A stretch of DNA of 64,000 nt. Source: Pseudomonas fluvialis. Its GTDB lineage: Bacteria; Pseudomonadota; Gammaproteobacteria; Pseudomonadales; Pseudomonadaceae. The position numbers were made by a program, and so were the translations under genes. Positions 9,933-18,764 of this stretch are shown one piece after another; position 1 is the stretch's first letter; each line of letters begins with the position of its first letter. Under the pieces are notes generated by a model. It ran no database searches. It was given only the letters and a program-made list of their open reading frames with translations, and had not been told where the DNA came from. The stretch covers positions 310,001 to 374,000 of the forward strand of contig NZ_JACHLL010000001.1 of assembly GCF_014207935.1 (NCBI RefSeq), in the 5' to 3' direction.

Positions 9933-11416
9933 GGCGCATGCTCCTCAAGCAACTGACGAATGGTCATACACAAATCGCTGGCCGCCAGGCCACGGCCGCC
10001 CTGGCCAAGCTGCTCACCGGCGCAGGCATGCAGCCAGACACCGAGACAGGCGGCCTCATAGGCGCTCATGCCCTGAGCCAGCAATGCACCCAGCAAACCA
10101 CTGAGTACATCGCCAAAACCCGCACCTGCCATGGCTGGATGGCCCCGTTCGCAAAGCGCAAGACGCCCATCCGCGGCGGCCACCAAACTACCGGCGCCCT
10201 TGAGCACCACTACAGCGCCGTAACGTCGAGCCAGATCGCGCGCAGCGGCTGGCCGATCGTTCTGCACCTCACGGACCGTGCATCCCAGCAGGCGCGCGGC
10301 CTCACCGGGATGTGGGGTAAGGATGCAATTCACAGGCAACGCCTGCGCATCCAGCGCCAGCAGATTGAGCGCATCGGCATCCAGCACCCAGGCGCCAGCC
10401 TGCTGCAACGCTGCCGAATATAGACTGCGCCCCCAGGCCTGCTGGCCCAAACCGGGCCCCAGCACCAGCACCGAGGCGGCCGCCAGCAGATCGCCCAACT
10501 GATTGGCCGAACGCACACCGCGCGTCATGACTTCCGGCAGGCGCGCCAGCGCCCCAGCCACATGTTCCTCGCGGGTGGCCAGCGAGACCAGGCCGGCGCC
10601 GGCGCGTAAGGCCATCTGCGCAGCCAGCAGCACGGCGCCGCCATAGCCACGATCGCCTCCTACCAGCAGCACATGCCCCAACCGCCCCTTGTGCGCAGTC
10701 CTGGCTCGCGGCGCCAGACGCGCCACGCTGGCAGCGGCAAGGCGCACGGCACTGATCGGCACCTGCTCGACCACCTGTGCATCAGCCTGCAGATCGGCGA
10801 AGCGCAACGTTCCGACCCAATCCGCCGCCTCGCCGGTAAACAGGCCCAGCTTGAGACCGATAAAGGTCACCGTCAGCTCAGCGCGCACAGCCACACCCAG
10901 CACCTGCCCGGTATCGGCACAGAGTCCGGACGGGATATCCACCGCCAGCACCGGCAGGCCACTGGCATTGATCTGCTCGATGGCCTGACGGTACTGCCCC
11001 CTCACCTCACCTGTCAGGCCAGTGCCAAGCAAAGCATCGACCAGCACACCCGACAGCGCCGACTGCTCAGTCCAGGACTCGATCAGCACGCCCTCTGCCT
11101 GCGCCTCGGCAAAGGCCGCCGCAGCATCACCACTGAGCTGCGCCGGCTCCGCCACGGCTAGCACGCGTACCTGCCAGCGGGCACGCTGTGCCAGAGCAGC
11201 GATCAGGTAGCCGTCACCAGCATTGTTGCCCCGGCCGGCCAGCACAGTGAGCACACCCGACTCGCCCCAGCGCTGGCGCAGTGCACGCCAGGCCGAATGG
11301 GCGGCGCGCTGCATCAGCTCGAAACCGGGCGTTCCGGCGGCAATCAGGCGCGCATCCAGATCGCGCACCTGGGCGGCGCTGTAGAGATTCAGGGGAAGAT
11401 CGTCACAAGCGGACAT
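9920..11416 (-). CDS. nnr: Bifunctional NAD(P)H-hydrate epimerase/dehydratase
   Basis: A 498-residue repair enzyme for hydrated NADH and NADPH. The N-terminal YjeF_N Rossmann domain (residues about 1-215) epimerises the damaged cofactor and shows GRGNNAGDGYL. The C-terminal ribokinase-like dehydratase domain (about 230-490) shows GHVLLVGGDRGYGGAV and the GAGFGDVLSGLLGALL phosphate-binding motif. It is the first gene of the minus-strand block and diverges from queG; their starts are 61 bases apart. Confidence 0.95.
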   Translation of the reverse strand: MSACDDLPLNLYSAAQVRDLDARLIAAGTPGFELMQRAAHSAWRALRQRWGESGVLTVLAGRGNNAGDGYLIAALAQRARWQVRVLAVAEPAQLSGDAAAAFAEAQAEGVLIESWTEQSALSGVLVDALLGTGLTGEVRGQYRQAIEQINASGLPVLAVDIPSGLCADTGQVLGVAVRAELTVTFIGLKLGLFTGEAADWVGTLRFADLQADAQVVEQVPISAVRLAAASVARLAPRARTAHKGRLGHVLLVGGDRGYGGAVLLAAQMALRAGAGLVSLATREEHVAGALARLPEVMTRGVRSANQLGDLLAAASVLVLGPGLGQQAWGRSLYSAALQQAGAWVLDADALNLLALDAQALPVNCILTPHPGEAARLLGCTVREVQNDRPAAARDLARRYGAVVVLKGAGSLVAAADGRLALCERGHPAMAGAGFGDVLSGLLGALLAQGMSAYEAACLGVWLHACAGEQLGQGGRGLAASDLCMTIRQLLEEHAPCLN

Positions 11417-11477
11417 GCGTGCCTCGCATCAAGGTCTGGCAGAATTATACCCAGTCCAGCCAGCAGCACCGCCAGCC
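11417..11477. promoter_or_regulatory. Divergent promoter region nnr / queG
   Basis: Sixty-one bases between two divergent starts. On the plus strand a -10-like TTATAC element (AGAATTATACCC) precedes queG by about 25 bases. No clear -35 is visible for either side. Confidence 0.4.
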
Positions 11478-12539
11478 ATGTCCAGCCACTCGCCCGATCT
11501 CGATCAGCTCGCCGCCAGCATCAAGCTCTGGGGGCGCGAGCTCGGCTTCCAGCAAGTCGGCATCAGCAGCGTCGACCTGGGCGAGCACGAAGCGCACCTG
11601 CAACGCTGGCTCGATGCCGGCTACCAGGGCGAGATGGACTACATGGCCAGCCATGGCAGCAAGCGCTCACACCCGGACGAACTGGTGCCCGGCACTCTGC
11701 GGGTGATATCCCTGCGCATGGACTACCTGCCCGGCGACACGCGCATGGCCGAGCAACTGGCCAGCCCGGAAAAGGCCTACGTCTCGCGCTATGCACTGGG
11801 GCGTGACTACCACAAGCTGATCCGCAAGCGCCTGCAACAGCTGGCCGAACGCGTGCAGCAGTCCATCGGCCCGTTCGGCTACCGCGCCTTCGTCGACAGC
11901 GCGCCGGTGCTGGAAAAGGCTGTAGCTGAACAGGCCGGGCTTGGCTGGATTGGCAAGAACACCTTGGTGATCAACCGCAAGGCCGGTAGCTGGTTCTTCC
12001 TCGGCGAACTGTTCGTCGACCTGCCGCTGCCGGTTGATACACCACAGGCAAGCGAGCACTGCGGGCGCTGCAGCGCCTGCCTGGACATCTGCCCTACCAA
12101 AGCCTTCGTTGCCCCTTACGTGTTGGACGCAAGGCGCTGCATTTCCTACCTGACCATCGAGCTGAAGGGCGCGATCCCCGAAGAGCTTCGCCCGCTGATC
12201 GGCAACCGCGTGTTCGGTTGCGACGACTGCCAGATCGTCTGCCCGTGGAACCGCTTTGCCCGTCCCAGCGAACAGGGCGACTTCCAGCCCCGCCACCAGC
12301 TGGACAGTGCAGAGCTGGCCAGCCTGTTCCGCTGGAGCGAAGAGGAATTTCTCAGCCGCACCGAAGGCTCGCCGCTGCGGCGCGCCGGCTATGAACGCTG
12401 GCTGCGCAACCTGGCAGTCGGCCTGGGCAACGCGCCCGGCAGCATTGCGGTCATCGAAGCGCTGGAGCTGCGCCGCGAGCACCCGTCCGAGCTGGTCCGC
12501 GAGCATGTGCACTGGGCCCTGAGCCGGCACGGGCGTTGA
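11478..12539 (+). CDS. queG: Epoxyqueuosine reductase QueG
   Basis: A 353-residue cobalamin- and iron-sulfur-dependent enzyme that reduces epoxyqueuosine to queuosine in the tRNA wobble position. Two 4Fe-4S clusters are visible: CGRCSACLDICPTKAF and, downstream, CDDCQIVCPWN. The C-terminus has the HEAT-like ARHxxEL-type repeats (RREHPSELVREHVHWAL). The start is ATG 11478 (MSSHSPDLDQ); an in-frame start 21 codons earlier would lie on the nnr start. It is divergent from nnr as in P. aeruginosa. Confidence 0.95.
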   Translation: MSSHSPDLDQLAASIKLWGRELGFQQVGISSVDLGEHEAHLQRWLDAGYQGEMDYMASHGSKRSHPDELVPGTLRVISLRMDYLPGDTRMAEQLASPEKAYVSRYALGRDYHKLIRKRLQQLAERVQQSIGPFGYRAFVDSAPVLEKAVAEQAGLGWIGKNTLVINRKAGSWFFLGELFVDLPLPVDTPQASEHCGRCSACLDICPTKAFVAPYVLDARRCISYLTIELKGAIPEELRPLIGNRVFGCDDCQIVCPWNRFARPSEQGDFQPRHQLDSAELASLFRWSEEEFLSRTEGSPLRRAGYERWLRNLAVGLGNAPGSIAVIEALELRREHPSELVREHVHWALSRHGR

Positions 12540-12550
12540 GCCGGGCAAAC

Positions 12551-12575
12551 AAAAGCCCGCACCAGGCGGTGCTTT
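12551..12575. terminator. Bidirectional terminator between queG and orn
   Basis: AAAGC-CCGC ... GCGG-T-GCTTT forms a stem with one bulged base between two convergent genes. On the minus strand it is followed by CTTTTGTTTG, so termination of orn looks stronger than that of queG. Confidence 0.55.
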
Positions 12576-12589
12576 GATCAGTCTCAGAC

Positions 12590-13132
12590 TTAGACTTTCA
12601 GCAGGTGCTGCCGGTAGTGGCGAAGCTCGGCGATCGACTCGCGGATATCGTCCAGTGCCTGGTGCGTGCCCTTCTTCTGGAAGCTTTCCTTGACCTGCGG
12701 CGCCCAGCGCTCGGCGAGAATCTTCAGGGTCGAGACATCCAGGTAGCGGTAATGGAAGAAGGCTTCCAGCTGCGGCATATGCCGGTAGAGGAAGCGGCGG
12801 TCCTGACCAATGCTGTTGCCGCAGATCGGCGACTTGCCGGCCGGCACCCACTGCTCCAGAAAGGCGATGGTCATCGCTTCGGCCTGAGCAGTGCTGATGG
12901 TGCTTTCGCGCACACGCTGGGTCAGACCGCTCTCACCATGGGTGCGGGTGTTCCACTCATCCATGCCGGCCAGCACGGCATCGCCATGATGCACGGCCAT
13001 CACCGGCCCTTCGGCCAGTACGTTGAGGTCGCTGTCGGTGACAATGGTGGCGATCTCGATGATCACGTCGTTGTCCGGATCCAGACCGGTCATTTCCAGG
13101 TCGATCCAGATCAGGTTCTGGGCATTCTGCAT
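12590..13132 (-). CDS. orn: Oligoribonuclease
   Basis: A 180-residue DEDDh 3'-5' exoribonuclease that clears 2-5-mer RNAs and, in Pseudomonas, degrades pGpG and so completes c-di-GMP turnover. DEDD motifs are visible: [10 protein letters not shown] (motif I), the [10 protein letters not shown] region (motif II) and [11 protein letters not shown] (motif III). The start is ATG 13132 ([13 protein letters not shown]), with AGGAG 8 bases upstream; the in-frame GTG three codons earlier overlaps that ribosome site. The upstream methyltransferase gene ends 41 bases before it. Confidence 0.96.
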   Translation of the reverse strand: MQNAQNLIWIDLEMTGLDPDNDVIIEIATIVTDSDLNVLAEGPVMAVHHGDAVLAGMDEWNTRTHGESGLTQRVRESTISTAQAEAMTIAFLEQWVPAGKSPICGNSIGQDRRFLYRHMPQLEAFFHYRYLDVSTLKILAERWAPQVKESFQKKGTHQALDDIRESIAELRHYRQHLLKV

Positions 13133-13173
13133 GGGGCTCACTCCTCGTATCAGGCGCTCAGTTTAACAGCCGC

Positions 13174-13950
13174 TCAGCGCTGCCAGAGCAGCAAACGCGA
13201 ACGGCGCCAGTCATGCAGCTCAATCACCCGCTGCGCCGGCACATCGGGAATGGCGAAGGTGTTGCTGATCAGGCAACTGCCGGGGCGCATTTCCGCCTGC
13301 ACCTTCTGCCACAAACGCGGCATCGGCGCCGGCGACAGGAAGCAATACGCCACATCGTAGTCGCCGAGCCGCTCATCCCACAGGCTGCGGTAATACACCC
13401 GGCAATTGGCCCGCCCCAGGCACCGCAGCCAGGCAAGCACAAATACCAGCGGCGCCGTTTCGACGCCGACGAACTGCCCCTGTGGATAGCGCTCGGCGAG
13501 ACGACAGAGCGTGCCGGCCAGACCGCAACCCAGATCGACCAGGCGCAAGGTCGGCGGCAGGTCAGCCAGCAACCCCTGCAGCTTGCGCTCGGTGCGGCGC
13601 CCGGTGAGATATAGAGGAACGCGCTCACCCAGGCTGTTCCAATTGAGCAGCAGCACCAGCAACAGGGCCGCCAGCAGCCAGCCGGGCGCCACCTGCCAGT
13701 GCGCCGCCAGCCACAAGCCGGGCACGAAAAGCAGATGAATCAGCCACCACCAGCTCGCCTGCCCGCAGCGCCAGCTGAGCAGTGCCGACATAGCCGCCTG
13801 CAAGCCAACCAGCACCACTAGAGGCACTGCCCAGCCAGCCAGCAACAAGCCTCGATGCAGCAGCAGCACCGCACACAGCGCCAGTAGCTGCAGCAGCAGC
13901 GCCAGCAGGCCCGGGCGCCTCCCCATACGCTGTAGAAAAGACTCGGTCAT
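13174..13950 (-). CDS. Membrane-anchored class I SAM-dependent methyltransferase
   Basis: A 258-residue protein. The first roughly 100 residues hold about four hydrophobic helices (LALLLQLLALCAVLLLHRGL, the AGWAVPLVVLVG segment, WWLIHLLFVPGLWLAAHW and WLLAALLLVLLL). The C-terminal half is a Rossmann methyltransferase with motif I LVDLGCGLAGTL and the acidic FVGVE at the end of beta-2. Substrate is unknown; a small cytosol-facing catalytic domain on a membrane anchor suggests a lipid, quinone or membrane-protein target. The start ATG 13950 has GAGG upstream; an in-frame start 12 codons earlier is possible. It is followed by orn. Confidence 0.8.
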   Translation of the reverse strand: MTESFLQRMGRRPGLLALLLQLLALCAVLLLHRGLLLAGWAVPLVVLVGLQAAMSALLSWRCGQASWWWLIHLLFVPGLWLAAHWQVAPGWLLAALLLVLLLNWNSLGERVPLYLTGRRTERKLQGLLADLPPTLRLVDLGCGLAGTLCRLAERYPQGQFVGVETAPLVFVLAWLRCLGRANCRVYYRSLWDERLGDYDVAYCFLSPAPMPRLWQKVQAEMRPGSCLISNTFAIPDVPAQRVIELHDWRRSRLLLWQR

Positions 13951-14059
13951 GGCCGTCCTCGCATCAGATCGCAGCAGTGTAACCAAGCCGGGCGCGGCTG
14001 AAAGCCTGAGGCAGAGATGCCCATGCTAAACTCGCGGCGACTTCATACCCGGGACCATC

Positions 14060-15091
14060 ATGGCCAAACGTCACCTCAGCCGTCGGCAAAACTGGCGCAT
14101 CGAGAAAATCCAGGAAGAACGCGCTGCCCGCGCCGCCAAGCGCGAGTCACGCATGCTGGACGAACTGGAAGGCGGCGACCTCGGCCCCGAGCAGACCGGT
14201 CTGGTGATTGCTCACTTCGGCGTACAGGTCGAGGTCGAGGCTCTGGATGGCGAACAGAGCGGCGGCGTCTTCCGCTGTCACCTGCGCGCCAACCTGCCCC
14301 CCCTGGTGACCGGCGATCGCGTGGTATGGCGTTCGGGCAACCAGGGCCACGGCGTGATCGTCGCCCAGTTGCCCCGTCACTCCGAACTGTGCCGCCCGGA
14401 CAGCCGTGGCCAGCTCAAGCCAGTGGCGGCCAACGTCGATCAGATCATCATCGTCTTCGCGCCACTGCCCGAACCGCATGCCAACCTGATCGACCGCTAC
14501 CTGATCGCGGCCGAGCACGCGGGTATCCGCCCGTTGCTGCTACTCAACAAGGCCGACCTGATCGATGAGCAGAACAGCGTATTTCTCGACAGTCTGCTGA
14601 GCACCTACCGCCAGTTGGACTACTCGCTGCTGGAAGTCTCCGCCCACGACGGCACAGCCATGAATCAACTGGCCGACCGCCTGGACGGGCGCATCAGCGT
14701 GTTTGTCGGTCAATCCGGGGTGGGCAAGTCATCGCTGATCAACAGTCTGCTGCCGGGAGTCGATACCCGTGTCGGCGCGCTGTCCGAGGTGACCGGCAAG
14801 GGCACCCACACAACGACCACGGCGCGTCTGTTCCACTTCCCGCGCGGCGGCGATCTGATCGACTCCCCCGGCATCCGCGAATTCGGCCTCGGTCATGTCA
14901 GTCGCAGCGACGTGGAAGACGGCTTCATCGAGTTTCGCGAGCTGTTCGGCCATTGCCGCTTCCGCGACTGCAAGCACGACCGCGAGCCCGGCTGCGCACT
15001 GCTGCAGGCGCTGGAAGATGGACGCATCCAGCCACAGCGCATGGCCAGCTACCGGCACATTCTGGCGAGCCTGCCGGAAACGGAATACTGA
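14060..15091 (+). CDS. rsgA: Small ribosomal subunit GTPase RsgA
   Basis: A 343-residue circularly permuted GTPase that checks late 30S maturation and helps release RbfA. After a basic N-terminal extension and OB fold come the permuted motifs: G4 NKADL, then G1 [10 protein letters not shown], then G3 DSPG. The zinc knuckle [14 protein letters not shown] lies near residue 300. It stands alone on the plus strand, diverging from the methyltransferase-orn pair, with a TAAACT -10-like element about 30 bases before the start. It converges on motB. Confidence 0.96.
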   Translation: MAKRHLSRRQNWRIEKIQEERAARAAKRESRMLDELEGGDLGPEQTGLVIAHFGVQVEVEALDGEQSGGVFRCHLRANLPPLVTGDRVVWRSGNQGHGVIVAQLPRHSELCRPDSRGQLKPVAANVDQIIIVFAPLPEPHANLIDRYLIAAEHAGIRPLLLLNKADLIDEQNSVFLDSLLSTYRQLDYSLLEVSAHDGTAMNQLADRLDGRISVFVGQSGVGKSSLINSLLPGVDTRVGALSEVTGKGTHTTTTARLFHFPRGGDLIDSPGIREFGLGHVSRSDVEDGFIEFRELFGHCRFRDCKHDREPGCALLQALEDGRIQPQRMASYRHILASLPETEY

Positions 15092-15146
15092 AACATGGGG
15101 TAGGGGCTGCCGCAGGGCGCCCCCTCTGAGAAAAGACTGACGCCCG

Positions 15147-16208
15147 CTACTCGCTCGGTTGATCGAACTGCAGGGCGCCGTCCTCGAATACATTGAGTTT
15201 TTCCTGCACATCGCCGGCGCCCAACGGCTCGCCGGGCGCCGGGCTGGCAGCCGGACCAGCGTCACCCGCTGGTGCCTCACCAGCAGGCACCGCCGGATCG
15301 ATAGTCTCCGTCTCCTGACCGTCCTGCCCTTCCAGACGGCGCTGCGCCTTTTTGGTCAGCACGATGATGTCGATGCGTCGATTGACCGGATTGAACGGAT
15401 CCTCGCGATCAAAGAGCGCCGATGAGGCATAACCGACCACGCGGGCGATCTGCGTGTCCGGCAGGCCACCGAAGACCAGCACACGGCGCGCGGCATTGGC
15501 CCGATTGGCCGACAGCTCCCAGTTGGTGAACTCGGCCCCCTCGGCAAAGGGCTTGGCATCGGTGTGTCCGCTGACGCTGACATTATTGGGCACGGCCTTG
15601 ATCACCTCGGACATGGCCAGCAGGATGTCCTCGAAATAAGGCTCCAGCTGCGCACTGCCCAAACGGAACATGGGACGATTCTCGGCATCCATGATCTGGA
15701 TGCGCAGGCCATCCTGGGTGATCTCGAACAGAATCTGATCCTTGAACTTCTTCAGCTCCTGGTTCTCTTCGACCTTGTTCTGCAGTTCCTGCAGCAGCAT
15801 TTCCAGGCGCTCGCGCTCGACCTTCTCGGCCACACTCTCAGCCAGCTCCTCGTCGATCTTGCCCTCGCCTTTCTGCCCCTCGTCCGACTTTGGGTTGTTG
15901 TGAATCTCGTCCGAGCTGGGCTGGCCCTGGATCTCCGGATTGAGGGTGCGATCAGGTGCCACCGTGGGAGTGCCGCCCAGGTCGATGACATAGGGGCTGG
16001 CACTTTCGGTAAAGCCGATCGGGTCCTGGAAGTAGCCGGAGATGGCCTTCTTCTGTTCGGGCGTGGCCGAAGACATCAGCCACATCACCAGGAAGAAGGC
16101 CATCATCGCCGTGGCAAAGTCGGCAAAAGCAATCTTCCAGGCGCCGCCGTGGTGACCGGCAGCACTCTTCTTGACCCGTTTAACGATGATGGGCTGATTG
16201 TTTTCCAT
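15147..16208 (-). CDS. motB: Flagellar motor stator protein MotB
   Basis: A 353-residue stator subunit. The N-terminal plug and single membrane helix carry the proton-binding aspartate in AFADFATAMMAFFLVMWL. The C-terminal OmpA-like peptidoglycan-binding domain shows SGHTDAKPF and NRRIDIIVL. A charged linker (KSDEGQKGEGKIDEELAES) separates them, and the tail is acidic and proline/alanine-rich. It follows motA by 9 bases. This is the MotAB set; Pseudomonas also has a second stator, MotCD, elsewhere. Confidence 0.96.
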   Translation of the reverse strand: MENNQPIIVKRVKKSAAGHHGGAWKIAFADFATAMMAFFLVMWLMSSATPEQKKAISGYFQDPIGFTESASPYVIDLGGTPTVAPDRTLNPEIQGQPSSDEIHNNPKSDEGQKGEGKIDEELAESVAEKVERERLEMLLQELQNKVEENQELKKFKDQILFEITQDGLRIQIMDAENRPMFRLGSAQLEPYFEDILLAMSEVIKAVPNNVSVSGHTDAKPFAEGAEFTNWELSANRANAARRVLVFGGLPDTQIARVVGYASSALFDREDPFNPVNRRIDIIVLTKKAQRRLEGQDGQETETIDPAVPAGEAPAGDAGPAASPAPGEPLGAGDVQEKLNVFEDGALQFDQPSE

Positions 16209-16217
16209 GAGTCAGCC

Positions 16218-17069
16218 TTAGCCGCCGCGCATCGCCTGTTCCAGCTCGCTGAAGCTCGGGCGGTGTGCAGGCAGCAACACCTTGCGCCCAAACTCCACAG
16301 CCAGGGTCGGCGGCATACCCGATGCAGAAGCCACAAGGGTGGCCTTGATTGCTGCATACAGGTTCATTTCTTCCTTGGCATCGTGTTCCAGTGCGGCCGA
16401 CAGCGGCGCAAAGAAGCCATAGGAAGCGAGAATCCCGAGGAAGGTCCCGACCAGGGCGGTACCGACCTTTTCACCGATCTGCGCGTTACTGGCCGAGGCC
16501 AGAATCGACATGGTGATCACGATCCCCAGCACCGCCGCCACGATACCCATGGCCGGCATACCGTCGGCCACCTTGGCCACCGCATGGGCAGGATGCTCCA
16601 GCTCCTCCTTGAGGCTCTCCAATTCCTGATCGAACAGGCCCTCAAGCTCGTGCGGCGCCATGTTGCCGGAGGACATGATGCGCAGATAGTCGCAGACAAA
16701 GGCGGTCATGTGCGCATCGGCCAGTACGGTCGGGTACTTGCTGAAAATCGGACTGGAACTCGGCTCCTCGACGTCGGCCTCGATGGCCATCATGCCTTCA
16801 CGGCGACTCTTGTTGAGAATCTCGTAAAGCATCTTCAGCACATCAAGGTAAAAGCTGTGAGTGAAGCGGGTGCTGAACATCTTCAGCGACTTCTTGAACA
16901 CATGCATGAAGGTGCTGCCAGGGTTGGCCTGGAGGAATGCACCCAGCGCGGCGCCACCGATGATCATCACCTCGAACGGGTGAATCAGGGCCATGAACTT
17001 GCCGCCCGAGAGGATAAACCCACCCAGAACACTGCCGAACACCACAATGATGCCGATGATTTTTGCCAT
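16218..17069 (-). CDS. motA: Flagellar motor stator protein MotA
   Basis: A 283-residue inner-membrane proton-channel subunit with four helices: IIGIIVVFGSVLGGFILSGG at the N-terminus, a second at about 30-50, then a large cytoplasmic loop that contacts the rotor, and the last two around MGIVAAVLGIVITM and VGTALVGTFLGILASYGFFA. It heads the motAB operon. A sigma-28-type promoter lies 55-81 bases upstream. Confidence 0.97.
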   Translation of the reverse strand: MAKIIGIIVVFGSVLGGFILSGGKFMALIHPFEVMIIGGAALGAFLQANPGSTFMHVFKKSLKMFSTRFTHSFYLDVLKMLYEILNKSRREGMMAIEADVEEPSSSPIFSKYPTVLADAHMTAFVCDYLRIMSSGNMAPHELEGLFDQELESLKEELEHPAHAVAKVADGMPAMGIVAAVLGIVITMSILASASNAQIGEKVGTALVGTFLGILASYGFFAPLSAALEHDAKEEMNLYAAIKATLVASASGMPPTLAVEFGRKVLLPAHRPSFSELEQAMRGG

Positions 17070-17123
17070 AGGAATAAAGCTTTTCGAGGCTGACGAAGGG
17101 GCCAGGAAAGATGACCCTTCTAT

Positions 17124-17150
17124 TTATCGGAAGATATGAGCCAGACTATA
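17124..17150 (-). promoter_or_regulatory. Predicted FliA (sigma-28) promoter of motAB
   Basis: On the minus strand TATAGTCT, 11 bases, TCCGATAA. The enteric sigma-28 consensus is TAAAGTTT-N11-GCCGATAA, so spacing is exact and 6/8 and 7/8 bases match. Its position upstream of motA and the function of the operon agree with it. Confidence 0.7.
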
Positions 17151-17187
17151 GCCACTTAGGGCGAAAAGCCAGTCAGGCTCAATCCGC

Positions 17188-18720
17188 ATGACCGCCAACA
17201 CATCCGCTCCACGCACCCTCGACCAATGGCTCAAGCAGCTGGAGCGAGTCCGCCTGCCCGTCACGACGCAGAGTCGCGATCTGGTACTGCACACTGTGCT
17301 GGACAGCCGGCGCTCGCTGCGCGACATCGCCGAGCGCCTGCAGGATTGCCCCGCGGCGGCACTGGCCGTGATGCGTGAAGCCAATCGTAGCGCCAGCAGC
17401 CTGGGCGAGCCCGCGGCCACACTGGAGACGGCGCTCAACCGCATCGGTCTGAAAAACACCGAAGAACTGCTGCGGCGCCTGCCTGTTCTTGAGGAAAGCG
17501 CCATCCCCCAGCCACTGCGCCAGCTGCAGCTGATCAGTCAGCACGCCGAGCAGCAAGCCAGCGGTCTGTTCGGCGCCCGTTTGGCACGCCTGTGGCAGGA
17601 GATCAACAGCGGTGCCCTTCTGCTGCTCGCCCCGCTCTGGCCGCTGGCGGCCAGCCAGCCACTTGTGCTGCAGGAATGGACGCGCCGGGTGCTCTGCGAG
17701 GGCGAGCCTGGCCTCGCAGTGGAACGCGAGCTGCTCGGTGTGCCGCTGCTGAAAATCTGCCTGCAGCTGGCCGAGCAATGGCGACTGCCGAGCTGGATTA
17801 TCCACTGCTACCAGCTGCTACTGAATGATCGCCGCCTGCTGGTCAAAGCCCTGCACATTGCCCGCGACAACGAGCACCCGCTGCATCAGCAACAGATTCT
17901 GGATGGCGACGAACCGCTGCGGCGCTGGCTGACCCGCCCGGAAAACAGCATTCTGCTGGCCAATGGTCTGGCCCTGTCGGCGCATATTGCCTGGGAAGGC
18001 CAGCACAGCTTGCGCTGGCAACGCCTGAGCGGACTTTATCTGCATACCGCACTGGGTGAACTGCAGGGACAGATCCACCAGCAGGCCGCCAGCAGCGCCC
18101 GTCGCCACGCCCATGCTGGCCTCTGGCATCCCGCCGAGGCACTGATCTGGCCCTGGGCCGAGCGACGCTGGAAACCTCTGAACAAGGCAGCTGCCATTGC
18201 GGCACCCGTCACGCCGACTGGTGTGCTGGCATGGCGGCAGGCCTGCAGCGAGCTACTCAAGGACCCCACGCCCTTCGCCAATGTGCTGCAACTGACCCAA
18301 TGCGCCCGTGACGCCCTGCAGCACTGCGGCATGCAGCGTGTTCTGCTGCTGCTCACCGACCGCCAGCACACTCGCCTGCAAGCCCAGCAGAGCCACGGCC
18401 TGCCCGCCGAAGCCGGCAAGCTGGTACTCGACCCGCAGCAGAGTCAGGTGCTGCGCCGCCTGCTCAGCCAGCCTGGGCAGTTGCGACTGTCGCCGGATAA
18501 CATGGCGCAATTTTCGGCACTGCTGCCCGGCAGCCTGAAGAGCCTGTTCATCGGCCAGCACCTGATCCTGCGCTCGATCGCCAACCAGGGGCATGTAGCC
18601 ATGCTGCTGGTGGTCGACCAGCATGGCGCACCATTCAACGAAACCCAGCTGCAGGCTTTCGGCAAAACCGTGCAATGCATCGAGCGCGCCCTGGGCAGCT
18701 TCGCCCGCCGCGGCCGCTGA
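17188..18720 (+). CDS. HDOD domain protein
   Basis: A 510-residue protein whose first roughly 220 residues resemble the HDOD signalling fold (RSLRDIAERLQDCPAAALAV, then LETALNRIGLKNTEELLRRL). A helical middle and a GAF-like C-terminus (about 380-505: ALQHCGMQRVLLLLTDRQ ... GHVAMLLVVDQHGAPFNE) follow. HDOD proteins are non-catalytic relatives of HD hydrolases linked to signalling and motility. It is divergent from motAB, 118 bases from the motA start, and upstream of the rhodanese gene. The exact role is unknown. Confidence 0.75.
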   Translation: MTANTSAPRTLDQWLKQLERVRLPVTTQSRDLVLHTVLDSRRSLRDIAERLQDCPAAALAVMREANRSASSLGEPAATLETALNRIGLKNTEELLRRLPVLEESAIPQPLRQLQLISQHAEQQASGLFGARLARLWQEINSGALLLLAPLWPLAASQPLVLQEWTRRVLCEGEPGLAVERELLGVPLLKICLQLAEQWRLPSWIIHCYQLLLNDRRLLVKALHIARDNEHPLHQQQILDGDEPLRRWLTRPENSILLANGLALSAHIAWEGQHSLRWQRLSGLYLHTALGELQGQIHQQAASSARRHAHAGLWHPAEALIWPWAERRWKPLNKAAAIAAPVTPTGVLAWRQACSELLKDPTPFANVLQLTQCARDALQHCGMQRVLLLLTDRQHTRLQAQQSHGLPAEAGKLVLDPQQSQVLRRLLSQPGQLRLSPDNMAQFSALLPGSLKSLFIGQHLILRSIANQGHVAMLLVVDQHGAPFNETQLQAFGKTVQCIERALGSFARRGR

Positions 18721-18764
18721 GCTTTCCGCTACAATCGCACTTTTTGCCGCCCCGGAAAGCCATC

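Noticed and set aside
11667..12851. 394-codon open frame on the minus strand
   Set aside because: Antisense to queG, running into orn; queG has both iron-sulfur motifs intact.
15101..15124. GC hairpin between rsgA and motB as a terminator
   Set aside because: The stem is imperfect and no T-tract follows on either strand.
15564..17093. 509-codon open frame on the plus strand
   Set aside because: It is antisense to motB and motA, which have clear domains and a promoter. Long open antisense frames are expected in GC-rich DNA.
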